Position numbers and translations under genes: made by a program
In this document: positions 1 to 6,786 of the stretch, in pieces
Position numbering within the stretch: position 1 is the first letter of the stretch
How the letters are laid out: each line of letters begins with the position of its first letter
Origin: Spartobacteria bacterium
GTDB taxonomy: Bacteria > Verrucomicrobiota > Verrucomicrobiia > Chthoniobacterales > UBA10450
Reading direction: 5' to 3'
Assembly: GCA_003445855.1 (NCBI GenBank)
Contig: DMCG01000066.1
Coordinates: 1 to 9,232, forward strand
DNA: 9,232 nucleotides
Notes under the pieces: generated by a model
Databases searched by the model: none
Seen by the model: only the letters and a program-made list of their open reading frames with translations
What the model was told of the DNA's origin: nothing

Positions 1-1596
1 CTGGCGCGGTTCGCGCAAGGGGAAGGCACGCGATTTCAAATTGCCGAGGGTACGCCCGGCGGTGGCGACGTGGTCGAAACGTTGAATCTTCTGATGCGCA
101 CTTACGGCGCCATCGCGCGGCAATCTCTTTTTACAGCCGTGCGCGAAATCGTTCGCGCAACCCGACTCCGCGAGCGCTTGCATGCGCTCCCGACCGAAGA
201 CTTCGATGAGCCGGCCGCTGAATTGGACGCGTTGCTCGCCGTCGCGGCCGCAGCCGAAGCCAGTGGCATGACTCTGGCCGAGTTCGCCGAAGATCTGCGC
301 GCCAATTTTGATACAACGCGCGAAGTACGTCCATCGTCCGAAGAGGCGATCCAATTAATCACCGCACATAAGGCGAAAGGGCTGGAGTGGCAGGTGGTGA
401 TTGTGCCGTTTTTGTCACGATGGGTTCGCACCGGTTTATCGCGATATCCGCGCGCCATCAAAACCATTGAGGGAAGTCTGCCCCAAATCGCGTTTGATAA
501 GACCGACCTTTTGCCTGAGCTGCGATCGGAGATCAAAGATTCCGATCGGCAGGAAATGGAACGATTGCTCTACGTTGCCCTCACGCGCGCGAAACACACA
601 CTCGTCCTCGCTTTCGACCGCGCGTTTTTTCTCAATGCACGGGGCGAGGTGCCGGCGGATTCGCAGATCAAATGGCTCCGCTGCGACACGGGCGATTGCA
701 ATGAAAAGACCTTCGCCGCCCTCTTAACTGAAGCCCGCGAATGTCCAAGTACGGCCGCCTATCAGGAAAATTCCAGCGCCAAGATCGACATGGAGAAGAT
801 CACAGAGCCCGCGCTGTCTCCGCCGGTTTCGCTTGAAAGTGTCCAAAAATACGCCGCGAATTTTATTCGCACATTGAATCCAAGTGGATTGTCGATCGAG
901 GAAGAGCATCCCGCCGAGACCGGCGCCGAGGTCTGGATGGAGGCGAACGGAGCACTGAGACCGCCGGCGGTCGTTAATCCGGCCACGCGTTACGGCCTTT
1001 GGTGGCACGATTTCATTCAACGCATTCCATGGAGCGCGGACGCGAATTCGTGGGACCAGATTTTTGAGGCAAATCGCCCGCTGTCCCCGGACATGGCGCG
1101 TTCCACGCGGGAATGGCAACTCCTGCGTGATTATGTTTCAAGTGCATCGGATTTCCGCCGCCGTTTCATGGACAGGCAATTTTTCGTGCATCCGGAGATG
1201 CCGTTTTATTGGCGATTGGACAAGAACACCTGCCTGGAAGGAATTGTCGATCTTGCGTTTTTCGACCCCGCTGCGCGGAAGTGGCTGATTCTCGACTGGA
1301 AGACGAACCGCGTGCCGCTGAACAAGATCGACATATTGCGCACGCAATACCGGCCGCAGATCGCCGCTTATTGGAAAGCGGTAAGCGAAATGACCGGTAT
1401 GGAGGTTGAAGCTGCTATTTATTCAACACCGACCGCGGCATTTATTCTCTACGAACCGGAAGAGCTGGCGCCGGAATGGGAGCGATTAAGAACACTGCCG
1501 CCCGAGCAATTGACCGCTGCCGTCGCGCTCGACCGAAAAGAAGCGCCCGTGCAATTGGAATTCGCCGCGCTCAGCAATCACGCTCGCCGCGGATGA
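1..1596 (+). CDS. addA: AddA/RecB-type ATP-dependent helicase-nuclease, C-terminal part (5' end outside window)
   Basis: The reading frame is open from base 1, so the gene starts outside the window. About 531 residues are visible, under half of a usual AddA of roughly 1,100-1,250 aa. Seen: UvrD-type helicase motif V (ITAHKAKGLEW, bases 358-390) and motif VI (ERLLYVALTRAK, 559-594), followed by a RecB-family PD-(D/E)xK nuclease domain. Its residues are the upstream His in GLWWHDF (codon 1006), Asp of GIVDL (codon 1249), Asp and Lys of LDWKT (codons 1294 and 1300), and YRPQIAAY (1348-1371), so the nuclease site looks intact. Family knowledge: AddA pairs with AddB to unwind and resect double-strand ends and load RecA in the cytoplasm; addB would be expected just upstream. 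RecB is the alternative name, but the compact ending right after the nuclease fits AddA well. Its last 26 bases overlap the convergent inositol-phosphate synthase gene. A GTG at base 70 is an internal Val, not a start. Confidence 0.9.
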   Translation: MARFAQGEGTRFQIAEGTPGGGDVVETLNLLMRTYGAIARQSLFTAVREIVRATRLRERLHALPTEDFDEPAAELDALLAVAAAAEASGMTLAEFAEDLRANFDTTREVRPSSEEAIQLITAHKAKGLEWQVVIVPFLSRWVRTGLSRYPRAIKTIEGSLPQIAFDKTDLLPELRSEIKDSDRQEMERLLYVALTRAKHTLVLAFDRAFFLNARGEVPADSQIKWLRCDTGDCNEKTFAALLTEARECPSTAAYQENSSAKIDMEKITEPALSPPVSLESVQKYAANFIRTLNPSGLSIEEEHPAETGAEVWMEANGALRPPAVVNPATRYGLWWHDFIQRIPWSADANSWDQIFEANRPLSPDMARSTREWQLLRDYVSSASDFRRRFMDRQFFVHPEMPFYWRLDKNTCLEGIVDLAFFDPAARKWLILDWKTNRVPLNKIDILRTQYRPQIAAYWKAVSEMTGMEVEAAIYSTPTAAFILYEPEELAPEWERLRTLPPEQLTAAVALDRKEAPVQLEFAALSNHARRG

Positions 1597-2674
1597 ATTG
1601 TTCGACGCAGCGATGCGCCTCATCATCGGTCATCTGCACCGGCGGATGTTTGGAAAAGTAAGCGGAGGCGGAATGGAGCACCCCGCCAATGCCGCGATCG
1701 AGTCCGAGCTTGCAACATCGGATCGCGTCAATCACGATGCCAGCGGAATTCGGTGAGTCTTCGACCGAAAGTTTTAAATCGAGCTCCATCGGCACATCGC
1801 CGAAGAGGCGCCCCTCCACGCGAATGAAGGCAATCTTGTTGTCGAGCTGCCACGGCACGTAATCGCTCGGGCCGATGTGAATATTTTCATCCGCGAGGCG
1901 CTCGCCCATGACCGATTGCACGGCTTCGGTCTTCGAGGTTTTTTTCGACGCGAGGCGGGTGCGATTAAGCATGTTTAGAAAATCGGTGTTGCCGCCGGTG
2001 TTCAACTGATAAGTGCGCTCGACCTTCACGCCGCGCTTGCGGAAAAGATCGACAACCGTGCGATGGAGAATGGTCGCGCCCATCTGCGACTTTATGTCGT
2101 CGCCGATGATCGGGAGGTTTTTCTCGGCAAATCTTTTTGCCCAAACGGGATCGCTCGCGATGAAAACCGGAATGTTATTGACGAAAGCGAGCCCGGCTTC
2201 AAGGGCGCAACCAGCGTAGAAACGGGTCGCCTCCTCGGAACCAACCGGCAGATAATTAACCATAATTTCGGCGGAGGAATTTTTTAGCTCGGCGATGATT
2301 TGCTCGCGGGTGGATTCTTTTTCGAGCGGCAAGAATGTGCGGAGCGGATCTTGCTCGCGCATATGGGGCGCATAACTGTCGAAAACACAGCCCATTTTCA
2401 CGATCGCGCCGGTCAGGCTGATCTTTTCGCAAAAAACTTTCGTGCAATTGGGCGGCGAGAATATGGCCTTGCTGACATCGAGACCGACTTTGCGCCGGTC
2501 AATGTCAAACGCGGCCACAACTTCGAGGTCGCCCGGCCGATAAGAGCCGATCTGCCGATGCATCAGTCCGACACCGGTGCCGTTAGCGGAGGAGCCGTGG
2601 TAAAAATTTATTCCTTGGATGAGCGAACTGGCGCAGTTCCCCACCCCGACAATGGCGATTCTTATTTTTCTCAT
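1571..2674 (-). CDS. ino1: Inositol-3-phosphate synthase (MIPS), complete
   Basis: A 367-aa protein, the same size class as actinobacterial Ino1. It converts glucose 6-phosphate to myo-inositol 3-phosphate using NAD as a recycled cofactor, the first step to inositol, inositol lipids and compatible solutes. Seen: an N-terminal Rossmann loop VGVGNCASS (residues 9-17), an Asp-rich strand end AAFDIDRRK (54-62), the family blocks NYLPVGSEEAT (140-150), IGDDIKSQMGATILHR (190-205), LNTGGNTDFLNML (224-236), SKKTSKTEAVQS (243-254) and SPNSAGIVIDA (307-317). Lysines in the GDDIKSQ, SKKTSKT and LDLKLSVEDSPNS segments are where the family places its catalytic residues. ATG at 2674 is the only normal start after an in-frame TAA upstream, and the Rossmann motif begins nine residues later. 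AGGAA directly abuts the ATG, too close for a standard ribosome-binding site. The gene runs divergently from the exporter operon and ends inside the nuclease gene. Confidence 0.95.
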   Translation of the reverse strand: MRKIRIAIVGVGNCASSLIQGINFYHGSSANGTGVGLMHRQIGSYRPGDLEVVAAFDIDRRKVGLDVSKAIFSPPNCTKVFCEKISLTGAIVKMGCVFDSYAPHMREQDPLRTFLPLEKESTREQIIAELKNSSAEIMVNYLPVGSEEATRFYAGCALEAGLAFVNNIPVFIASDPVWAKRFAEKNLPIIGDDIKSQMGATILHRTVVDLFRKRGVKVERTYQLNTGGNTDFLNMLNRTRLASKKTSKTEAVQSVMGERLADENIHIGPSDYVPWQLDNKIAFIRVEGRLFGDVPMELDLKLSVEDSPNSAGIVIDAIRCCKLGLDRGIGGVLHSASAYFSKHPPVQMTDDEAHRCVEQFIRGERDC

Positions 2675-2709
2675 TTCCTGAATTGTTAAGCTATCCGTAG
2701 CATCGCGGT

Positions 2710-2734
2710 CGGGGCAAGATGCAAGTTAGCCCCG
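2710..2734 (-). other. Small inverted repeat in the ino1 leader
   Basis: CGGGGC (2710-2715) and GCCCCG (2729-2734) are perfect complements separated by 13 bases. They lie 36-60 bp upstream of the ino1 ATG on its leader side. The element could be an RNA hairpin in the 5' untranslated region or an operator half-site pair. There is no U-tract, so it is not an intrinsic terminator. A 6-bp stem in GC-rich DNA can arise by chance. An 8-bp palindrome TTCATGAA lies just beyond it at 2737-2744. Confidence 0.25.
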
Positions 2735-2805
2735 CTTTCATGAAGCCTGGCTATCGAGCTCCTCCCGGAACGGCTGCCGCCCCGACAATTGACCGAATTT
2801 TTCCA

Positions 2806-2817
2806 CAGTCGCGACTG
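2806..2817. promoter_or_regulatory. Perfect 12-bp palindrome at the -35 position (candidate operator)
   Basis: CAGTCGCGACTG is its own exact reverse complement. Its centre lies about 32 bp before the start point predicted from the extended -10 box at 2829-2837, which is where a -35 hexamer would sit, and no recognisable -35 hexamer is there. A second perfect palindrome, CTTGCAAG (2818-2825), abuts it directly. The position suits a repressor operator or an activator site that replaces the -35 contact. No regulator gene is in the window, so the binding protein is unknown. The palindromes are seen; the regulatory role is inferred. Confidence 0.45.
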
Positions 2818-2828
2818 CTTGCAAGAAC

Positions 2829-2837
2829 TGATATAAT
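2829..2837 (+). promoter_or_regulatory. Extended -10 promoter for the exporter operon
   Basis: TG-A-TATAAT matches the full sigma-70 extended -10 consensus (TGnTATAAT). It stands in the divergent intergenic region 60 bp ahead of the first outer-membrane-factor gene. Transcription would begin near 2843-2845 and leave a leader of about 53 nt. At the usual 16-18 bp spacing upstream there is no -35-like hexamer (TCGCGA at 17 bp); the position is occupied by a perfect palindrome. Extended -10 promoters are known to work without a good -35. This is the best promoter match I found in the region for either direction. Confidence 0.6.
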
Positions 2838-2848
2838 TACAAAGCCCT

Positions 2849-2891
2849 GAGGAATTTTTTATTGAAAAAGAAACCGTTGACGAAGAGATAG
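2849..2891 (+). other. Possible nine-codon leader ORF with its own Shine-Dalgarno
   Basis: GAGGA (2849-2853) is the only well-formed Shine-Dalgarno-like sequence in the leader, but it is 43 bases from the ATG of the first outer-membrane-factor gene. It lies 8 bases before a TTG (2862) that opens a nine-codon frame, (M)KKKPLTKR, ending at TAG 2889-2891. The downstream ATG follows 5 bases later. This could be a leader peptide that delivers terminating ribosomes to the real gene (translational coupling). An ATT at 2861, in frame with the main gene, also sits at good spacing from GAGGA and would add 12 residues, but ATT starts are very rare. The sequences are seen; the function is inferred. Confidence 0.25.
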
Positions 2892-2896
2892 ACGAA

Positions 2897-4291
2897 ATGC
2901 GTTTCGGGGTTCGAGCCGTAGCGTTGTTGATCCTGTTGGCTTTGCCTGCTCCATTGCTGGCGGCGGCCCCCACTTATAGCATCGAAGAAGCGGTCGCGCT
3001 TGCCCAAGTTCAAAATCCGGAAATTGCGATCGCGCGCAAGAAAATCCAGGCGGCGCGCGGCGGTCTGGTGGAAGCGCGCTCCGGCTTTCTTCCCTCGGTC
3101 GTATCGACGGGAGTGCTCGACAAACGAGAGCACCAGTCAGAAACACGCCTTCGAGATGAAGATTACAACGCCTCGCTGCGAGTGGTGCAGAACCTTTACA
3201 CGGGCGGCGCCGTCACCAGCCAGGTAGCGATCGCCCGCTTGAACATCGACAAACAGGAATACGAGTTCCAGGAAATCGCCAACCGGGTGGCGATGGATGT
3301 GCGTATCGGGTTTAACGAACTCCTTTTAAACCGTGCCAAGATTCGCGTGCGCGAAGATTCCGTGCGCGTTTTGGAAGAGGAACTCAAAACGCAGCAGGAA
3401 AGGTTGAGCGCGGGCATCGTCAGCAAATTGAACGTTCAGCGCGCCGAAGTTGCGCTGGCCAACGAACGGCCGGAGTTGATCAACGCGCAGACCCAGCTAA
3501 AAAATTCCTACCTGCGACTCGGAGAACTTTTCGGGATCGATTTTCCGCCCGATTCCGAGCAAGCGCCCTTTGAAATTTCGGGACAATTGCAATATCACCC
3601 GCGCCATTTCGACCTGAACGAGTGTCTGGCTCGAGCCGACGCCAGCCGTCCGGAACTTAAAGCGCGTCAAAAAGATATCGAGATCGAAGATCGACAATAC
3701 ACGCTGGACCAAAGCGAACTTCGCCCGCGGGTGGGATTTTTTTCTGCCTACGAAATTTACAACGAGCGGGACCCGGAAGTCGGTCACGAATTTAATCATG
3801 GGTATTTGGTGGGAATAAACGCGACCTGGCACATCTTCGACGGGTTTGCGACAAAGGGGCGACTGCAGGCGACGCGCGCCCGGCGCGAAGCAGCCGTTCA
3901 AGCGCTCGAAGCGGCGCGGCGCGCGGTTGCTTCAGAAGTCCGCGGCGTATTTTTCGATCTTGAGCAAGCTGAACGCGTGCTCGAATCCGAAACCAGAAAT
4001 GTGCAGACCGCCGATGAATCGCTCGAGATTGCCAAAACCAACCTCGCCGCCGGATTAGGAACACAACTCGACATCCTGCAAGCATCCTCCGATGTGACGC
4101 GGACTCGGACCACACGCTTAAGCGCAATCTATTTGCATAACGTGGCGCTGGCGCGCCTCGCGCGCGCGTGCGCCAGCCGCCCGGAAACGCTCGACTTCAA
4201 TCCAAAACTTAAGAACGCCGCGGGCGAAGATCGCAATAAAGCGGAAGTTTTTGGTGTGGCCAGGCCGCCGGCAAAGTTAACCCAGCGATGA
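2897..4291 (+). CDS. TolC-like outer-membrane efflux factor 1
   Basis: A 464-aa outer-membrane efflux protein of normal length. Residues 1-22 form a clear Sec signal peptide: Arg at 2 and 6, a hydrophobic stretch (AVALLILLALPAPLLA), and probable cleavage around the following Ala residues. The mature part shows the duplicated OEP layout. The first repeat (about 28-215) has SLRVVQNLYTGGAVTSQVA (93-111) and AGIVSKLNVQRAEVALAN (172-189). The second (about 238-425) has GINATWHIFDGFATKGRL (306-323) and AGLGTQLDILQASSDV (385-400). Long helical stretches between them fit the TolC trans-periplasmic barrel. Trimers of this family form the outer-membrane exit duct of tripartite exporters. It is the first gene of a five-gene unit and lies behind an extended -10 promoter. 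ATG 2897 was chosen because it gives a complete signal peptide; it has only a weak purine run (GAAGAGA) before it. Its stop overlaps the next start (ATGA). Confidence 0.93.
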   Translation: MRFGVRAVALLILLALPAPLLAAAPTYSIEEAVALAQVQNPEIAIARKKIQAARGGLVEARSGFLPSVVSTGVLDKREHQSETRLRDEDYNASLRVVQNLYTGGAVTSQVAIARLNIDKQEYEFQEIANRVAMDVRIGFNELLLNRAKIRVREDSVRVLEEELKTQQERLSAGIVSKLNVQRAEVALANERPELINAQTQLKNSYLRLGELFGIDFPPDSEQAPFEISGQLQYHPRHFDLNECLARADASRPELKARQKDIEIEDRQYTLDQSELRPRVGFFSAYEIYNERDPEVGHEFNHGYLVGINATWHIFDGFATKGRLQATRARREAAVQALEAARRAVASEVRGVFFDLEQAERVLESETRNVQTADESLEIAKTNLAAGLGTQLDILQASSDVTRTRTTRLSAIYLHNVALARLARACASRPETLDFNPKLKNAAGEDRNKAEVFGVARPPAKLTQR

Positions 4292-5619
4292 AATCAATAC
4301 GCTTTGCTTTCGCGCTCGGTGGCGCTTCTCTCCTGTCGATCTTGTCCGGCGCGCAGGGGGTGACGCTGGAAAAACTTCTTCAAACCACGCTGGAAAAAAA
4401 TCCCGCGATCGCGCAGGCGAAAGCGAGTCTCGAAGAAGCGGCCGGCCAGCGGCTCATCCTTCGTTCCATCATGTGGCCCGATGCTAAAGTCGGAGTTCCC
4501 GGTGGCGTTCAAGGTGGCCACCGCGCGGGCGAAAGTGCTACGAAAGTGTTCGGCTTCGCGCGCGGATCTTTCATTCAGCCCTTGTTCAATGCGGCGGTGC
4601 CGCCGTCGCGCCGGCGTGGAGATGTCGATCTTTTAATCGCGGAGCAGCAACTGAACATTGCCGTGGTGGAACAGCTTTACGCGGCGCGGCTGGCTTTTTA
4701 TACGGCGCTTTATAATCGTGAACTGCAATCGATCCGCGAAGACCAGCGACAACGATTAGAACAAACCGTTGCTAGTCAAAAAGATCGTTACGAAGCCGGA
4801 TTAACTGATCGCAGCGCTTTGACAAGCGCGACTGTGCAAGCTCGCGAACTTGATCCCCAAATTGAGAGCGCGCATCGCGCTTGTGTGGGAGCGCGGTTAA
4901 AAATGGCGGAGGCGATGGGCGACGATCTGGCGCCGGGGGCGAGCCCGGCCGAGGCGGAAGGTGAGCTGCAATTCGCGCCGATGATTGTCGATCTTAATGC
5001 GGAAACGGCGGCAGCCCTGAAGCGGCGAGCCGATCTCAAACTTGCCCGGCTGCTTGTTCGCGCGGCCGACGAAGATGAGCGCGTTATCGAAGCCGGTTAT
5101 TATCCGGCAATCGCCGCCACGGTTTCAGGAGATTACGTCCCGGTGTCGGGAATTCATCGCGAAGATTCCACCCGCCGAACGGAGGATATTTCTTCGGAAA
5201 TCCGCGCCGGAGCGGTTTACACATGGCGCGTTGTCGACAACGGCAAAGTGGCGGGTGCGGCGTTGAAGCAGCGCGCAGCGCGCGAGGTCAACGAACTTAC
5301 TTGCCGGAAATTGGAAGCGAACGTGGGCCGCGAGCTGTTGCGCATCCACAACGATTTGAAGACGATCGAGGACCGGAAAAAATCGCTCGCAGCGGCTTCC
5401 GAGGCCGCGGAACAAAGCGCACACGTCGTCGAACAAAATCTGGCCGGAGGTATTGCGTCGCAACTCGAGTACCGTCTGACACAAAGCGGCTTTCTGGAAA
5501 CCAAAAGCGGTTTGCTCGATGCCATTTATCAGCACAATCTCGCTATCGCCGAATGGGATCGCGCTACCGGGCGCTATTTTCAATTTTCCGAAGACACCGC
5601 ACCAAACATGCTGCATTAG
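4288..5619 (+). CDS. TolC-like outer-membrane efflux factor 2
   Basis: A 443-aa second outer-membrane efflux protein. Its ATG overlaps the stop of the preceding OMF gene by 4 bp, with no ribosome-binding site, so translational coupling is likely. Residues 1-23 look like a signal peptide (Lys2, Arg5, then FAFALGGASLLSILSGAQG). The first OEP repeat carries FIQPLF (95-100), a common OMF motif, but then reads NAAVPPSRRR where OMF1 has a Gly-rich turn. The second has YTWRVVDNGKVAGAALKQRA (311-330) and NLAGGIASQLEYRL (384-397). The C-terminal part aligns by eye with OMF1 (NLAAGLGTQLD...IYLHNVALARLARA against NLAGGIASQLE...IYQHNLAIAEWDRA), so the two are related but strongly diverged. It may form a second duct, a mixed duct with OMF1, or an adaptor-like partner; the sequence does not decide. 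The OEP family assignment is good, the special role unknown. Confidence 0.88.
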   Translation: MKSIRFAFALGGASLLSILSGAQGVTLEKLLQTTLEKNPAIAQAKASLEEAAGQRLILRSIMWPDAKVGVPGGVQGGHRAGESATKVFGFARGSFIQPLFNAAVPPSRRRGDVDLLIAEQQLNIAVVEQLYAARLAFYTALYNRELQSIREDQRQRLEQTVASQKDRYEAGLTDRSALTSATVQARELDPQIESAHRACVGARLKMAEAMGDDLAPGASPAEAEGELQFAPMIVDLNAETAAALKRRADLKLARLLVRAADEDERVIEAGYYPAIAATVSGDYVPVSGIHREDSTRRTEDISSEIRAGAVYTWRVVDNGKVAGAALKQRAAREVNELTCRKLEANVGRELLRIHNDLKTIEDRKKSLAAASEAAEQSAHVVEQNLAGGIASQLEYRLTQSGFLETKSGLLDAIYQHNLAIAEWDRATGRYFQFSEDTAPNMLH

Positions 5620-5628
5620 TTCCAGCAA

Positions 5629-6786
5629 TTGAAGTTGCCGGAATCAAAGAAAGTTTTGTGGAGCGGTGGAGCGCTGCTCGCGCTTTTTTTCGGCGTGGTC
5701 TATTACTTTTTCCTGCCGGTGGCAGAGGTGACTACGGTCCGTCGCGGCACCGCTTTCGCCGCGGTGTATGGGACGGTGCGAATCGAGCCCGCGTTCGTCG
5801 TGCCGGTCCGCGCGCAAAACTCGGGATTCATCAAGTTAGCAGACCCTTTCTCGACCGGGCGCGGGGCCATTGGAAAGGGCGTTAAAAAAGGCGAAGTGCT
5901 GGCCACCATCGCCGATGAAACAACCGCGCGACAATTAAAGCAGGCCCGCGCGGATCTGGAGGCGGCGAAGCAGCGCGCCGCGCTTCCTCTTCCTTCTTCG
6001 GAATTGCTCAAAGCCGCAGAAGACAACCTGCAGCGGCTGGAGAAGGTGGTGGCGTCAGGCAATGTGCCGACCGTCGAATATGAGAAGGCGAAGACGGAAG
6101 CAAATCGATTGCGGAGCGCCGTGGAAACCGAGCGTATCGAACGCGATCGCAATTTGGAGATGCTCGATGAAACGTGCAAAAAACTCGAGGCGCAAATGAA
6201 AAACTCCGAAGTCCGTTCGCGAATCGACGGACTTCTCACCAACATCAAGACCATCGATGGCGAACTGGTGGCGGAGGGGAATGAACTTTTCACCGTGTCC
6301 TCGCGCAAGAACTACGTGCGCGGCGAAGTAAACGAGGAAGACGTTGGGGAAGTGAAACCAGGAATGAAAGCGATCCTGCAATTGTATGCCTATCGCACGC
6401 AACAGTTCGCGGCCCGGGTTTCCTCCATCCAACCCGCGGCCGATCCGGAGACGCAGCGTTACACCATCGTGCTGCAATTGGAAAAGCCGCCGGATAATTT
6501 GATGGCGGGCATGACCGGCGAAATGAATATCATCACCGGCACGCACGAGAATGTCCTGCTTGTGCCGACGCGCGCGCTGCTGGTCGATCAAGCGCTCGTG
6601 ATTCAGAACGGCGTTGTGCAAAAGCGCACAGTGAAAGTCGGCTTTCGCACGCTCGACTTCGCCGAAGCGATGAATGGTCTGGCGGAGGGCGATCACGTGG
6701 TCGTGGCCGACCAGGATAAATTGAAGCCCGGGCGACCGGTGCGACAACGCAAGATCGACATCGTCGAAGAAGAAAAGCTGAAGTGA
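5629..6786 (+). CDS. Membrane-fusion (HlyD/MacA-like) periplasmic adaptor
   Basis: A 385-aa periplasmic adaptor of the HlyD/MacA/DevB type. Seen: one N-terminal membrane anchor (about 10-30, WSGGALLALFFGVVYYFFLP), a lipoyl-like half-motif with VPVRAQNSGFIK (58-69) and VKKGEVLATI (85-94), an alpha-helical hairpin of coiled-coil character (about 99-192), the second lipoyl half RSRIDGLLTNI (196-206) with GELVAEGNELFTV (211-223), a beta-barrel domain (about 228-305) and a membrane-proximal domain with LLVPTRALL (310-318). Family role: it bridges the inner-membrane permease and the outer-membrane duct. The start is TTG at 5629, 9 nt after the OMF2 stop; no ATG or GTG precedes the anchor and no Shine-Dalgarno is visible. 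The OMF2 stop TAG is in the same frame. The gene's own stop overlaps the permease start (GTGA). No lipobox Cys is present, so it is held by its anchor helix. Confidence 0.92.
   Translation: MKLPESKKVLWSGGALLALFFGVVYYFFLPVAEVTTVRRGTAFAAVYGTVRIEPAFVVPVRAQNSGFIKLADPFSTGRGAIGKGVKKGEVLATIADETTARQLKQARADLEAAKQRAALPLPSSELLKAAEDNLQRLEKVVASGNVPTVEYEKAKTEANRLRSAVETERIERDRNLEMLDETCKKLEAQMKNSEVRSRIDGLLTNIKTIDGELVAEGNELFTVSSRKNYVRGEVNEEDVGEVKPGMKAILQLYAYRTQQFAARVSSIQPAADPETQRYTIVLQLEKPPDNLMAGMTGEMNIITGTHENVLLVPTRALLVDQALVIQNGVVQKRTVKVGFRTLDFAEAMNGLAEGDHVVVADQDKLKPGRPVRQRKIDIVEEEKLK

Noticed and set aside
70..72. GTG at base 70 as the start of the nuclease gene
   Set aside because: The frame is open upstream to base 1, and the visible part lacks helicase motifs Walker A through IV, so the gene must begin outside the window.
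2675..2760. A sigma-70 promoter for ino1 on the minus strand (TTGCCC with TAGCTT, or TTGCAT with TACGGA)
   Set aside because: Both -10 matches are poor and one spacer is 19 bp, so neither is listed as a feature. A promoter for ino1 must exist in this region, but I cannot place it.
2819..2837. TTGCAA (2819-2824) as the -35 of the TATAAT box
   Set aside because: The spacer would be only 7 bp. TTGACC at 2789-2794 was also tested, but it is 37 bp before the TATAAT and no -10 lies at 16-18 bp from it.
4147..4177. GC-rich inverted repeat GCTGGCGC/GCGCCAGC with a 15-base loop inside OMF1
   Set aside because: It lies in coding sequence rich in Ala and Arg codons, about 110 bp before the stop, with no U-tract. 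Composition explains it and transcription must continue through the operon.
3026..6150. Four copies of GCGATCGC (3026, 3227, 4405, 6143), the octamer known as HIP1 in cyanobacteria
   Set aside because: Three of the four are in-frame Ala-Ile-Ala codons (GCG ATC GCN) in the helical OMF repeats and the fourth encodes Arg-Asp-Arg. GATC and CGATCG are common throughout the window, so codon choice explains them.
5223..6747. Long open frames overlapping the OMF2/adaptor region (plus 5223-5885, minus 5703-6308, minus 6055-6747)
   Set aside because: They have no recognisable domains, their composition is that of shadow frames, and they lie within well-supported genes with clear family motifs.
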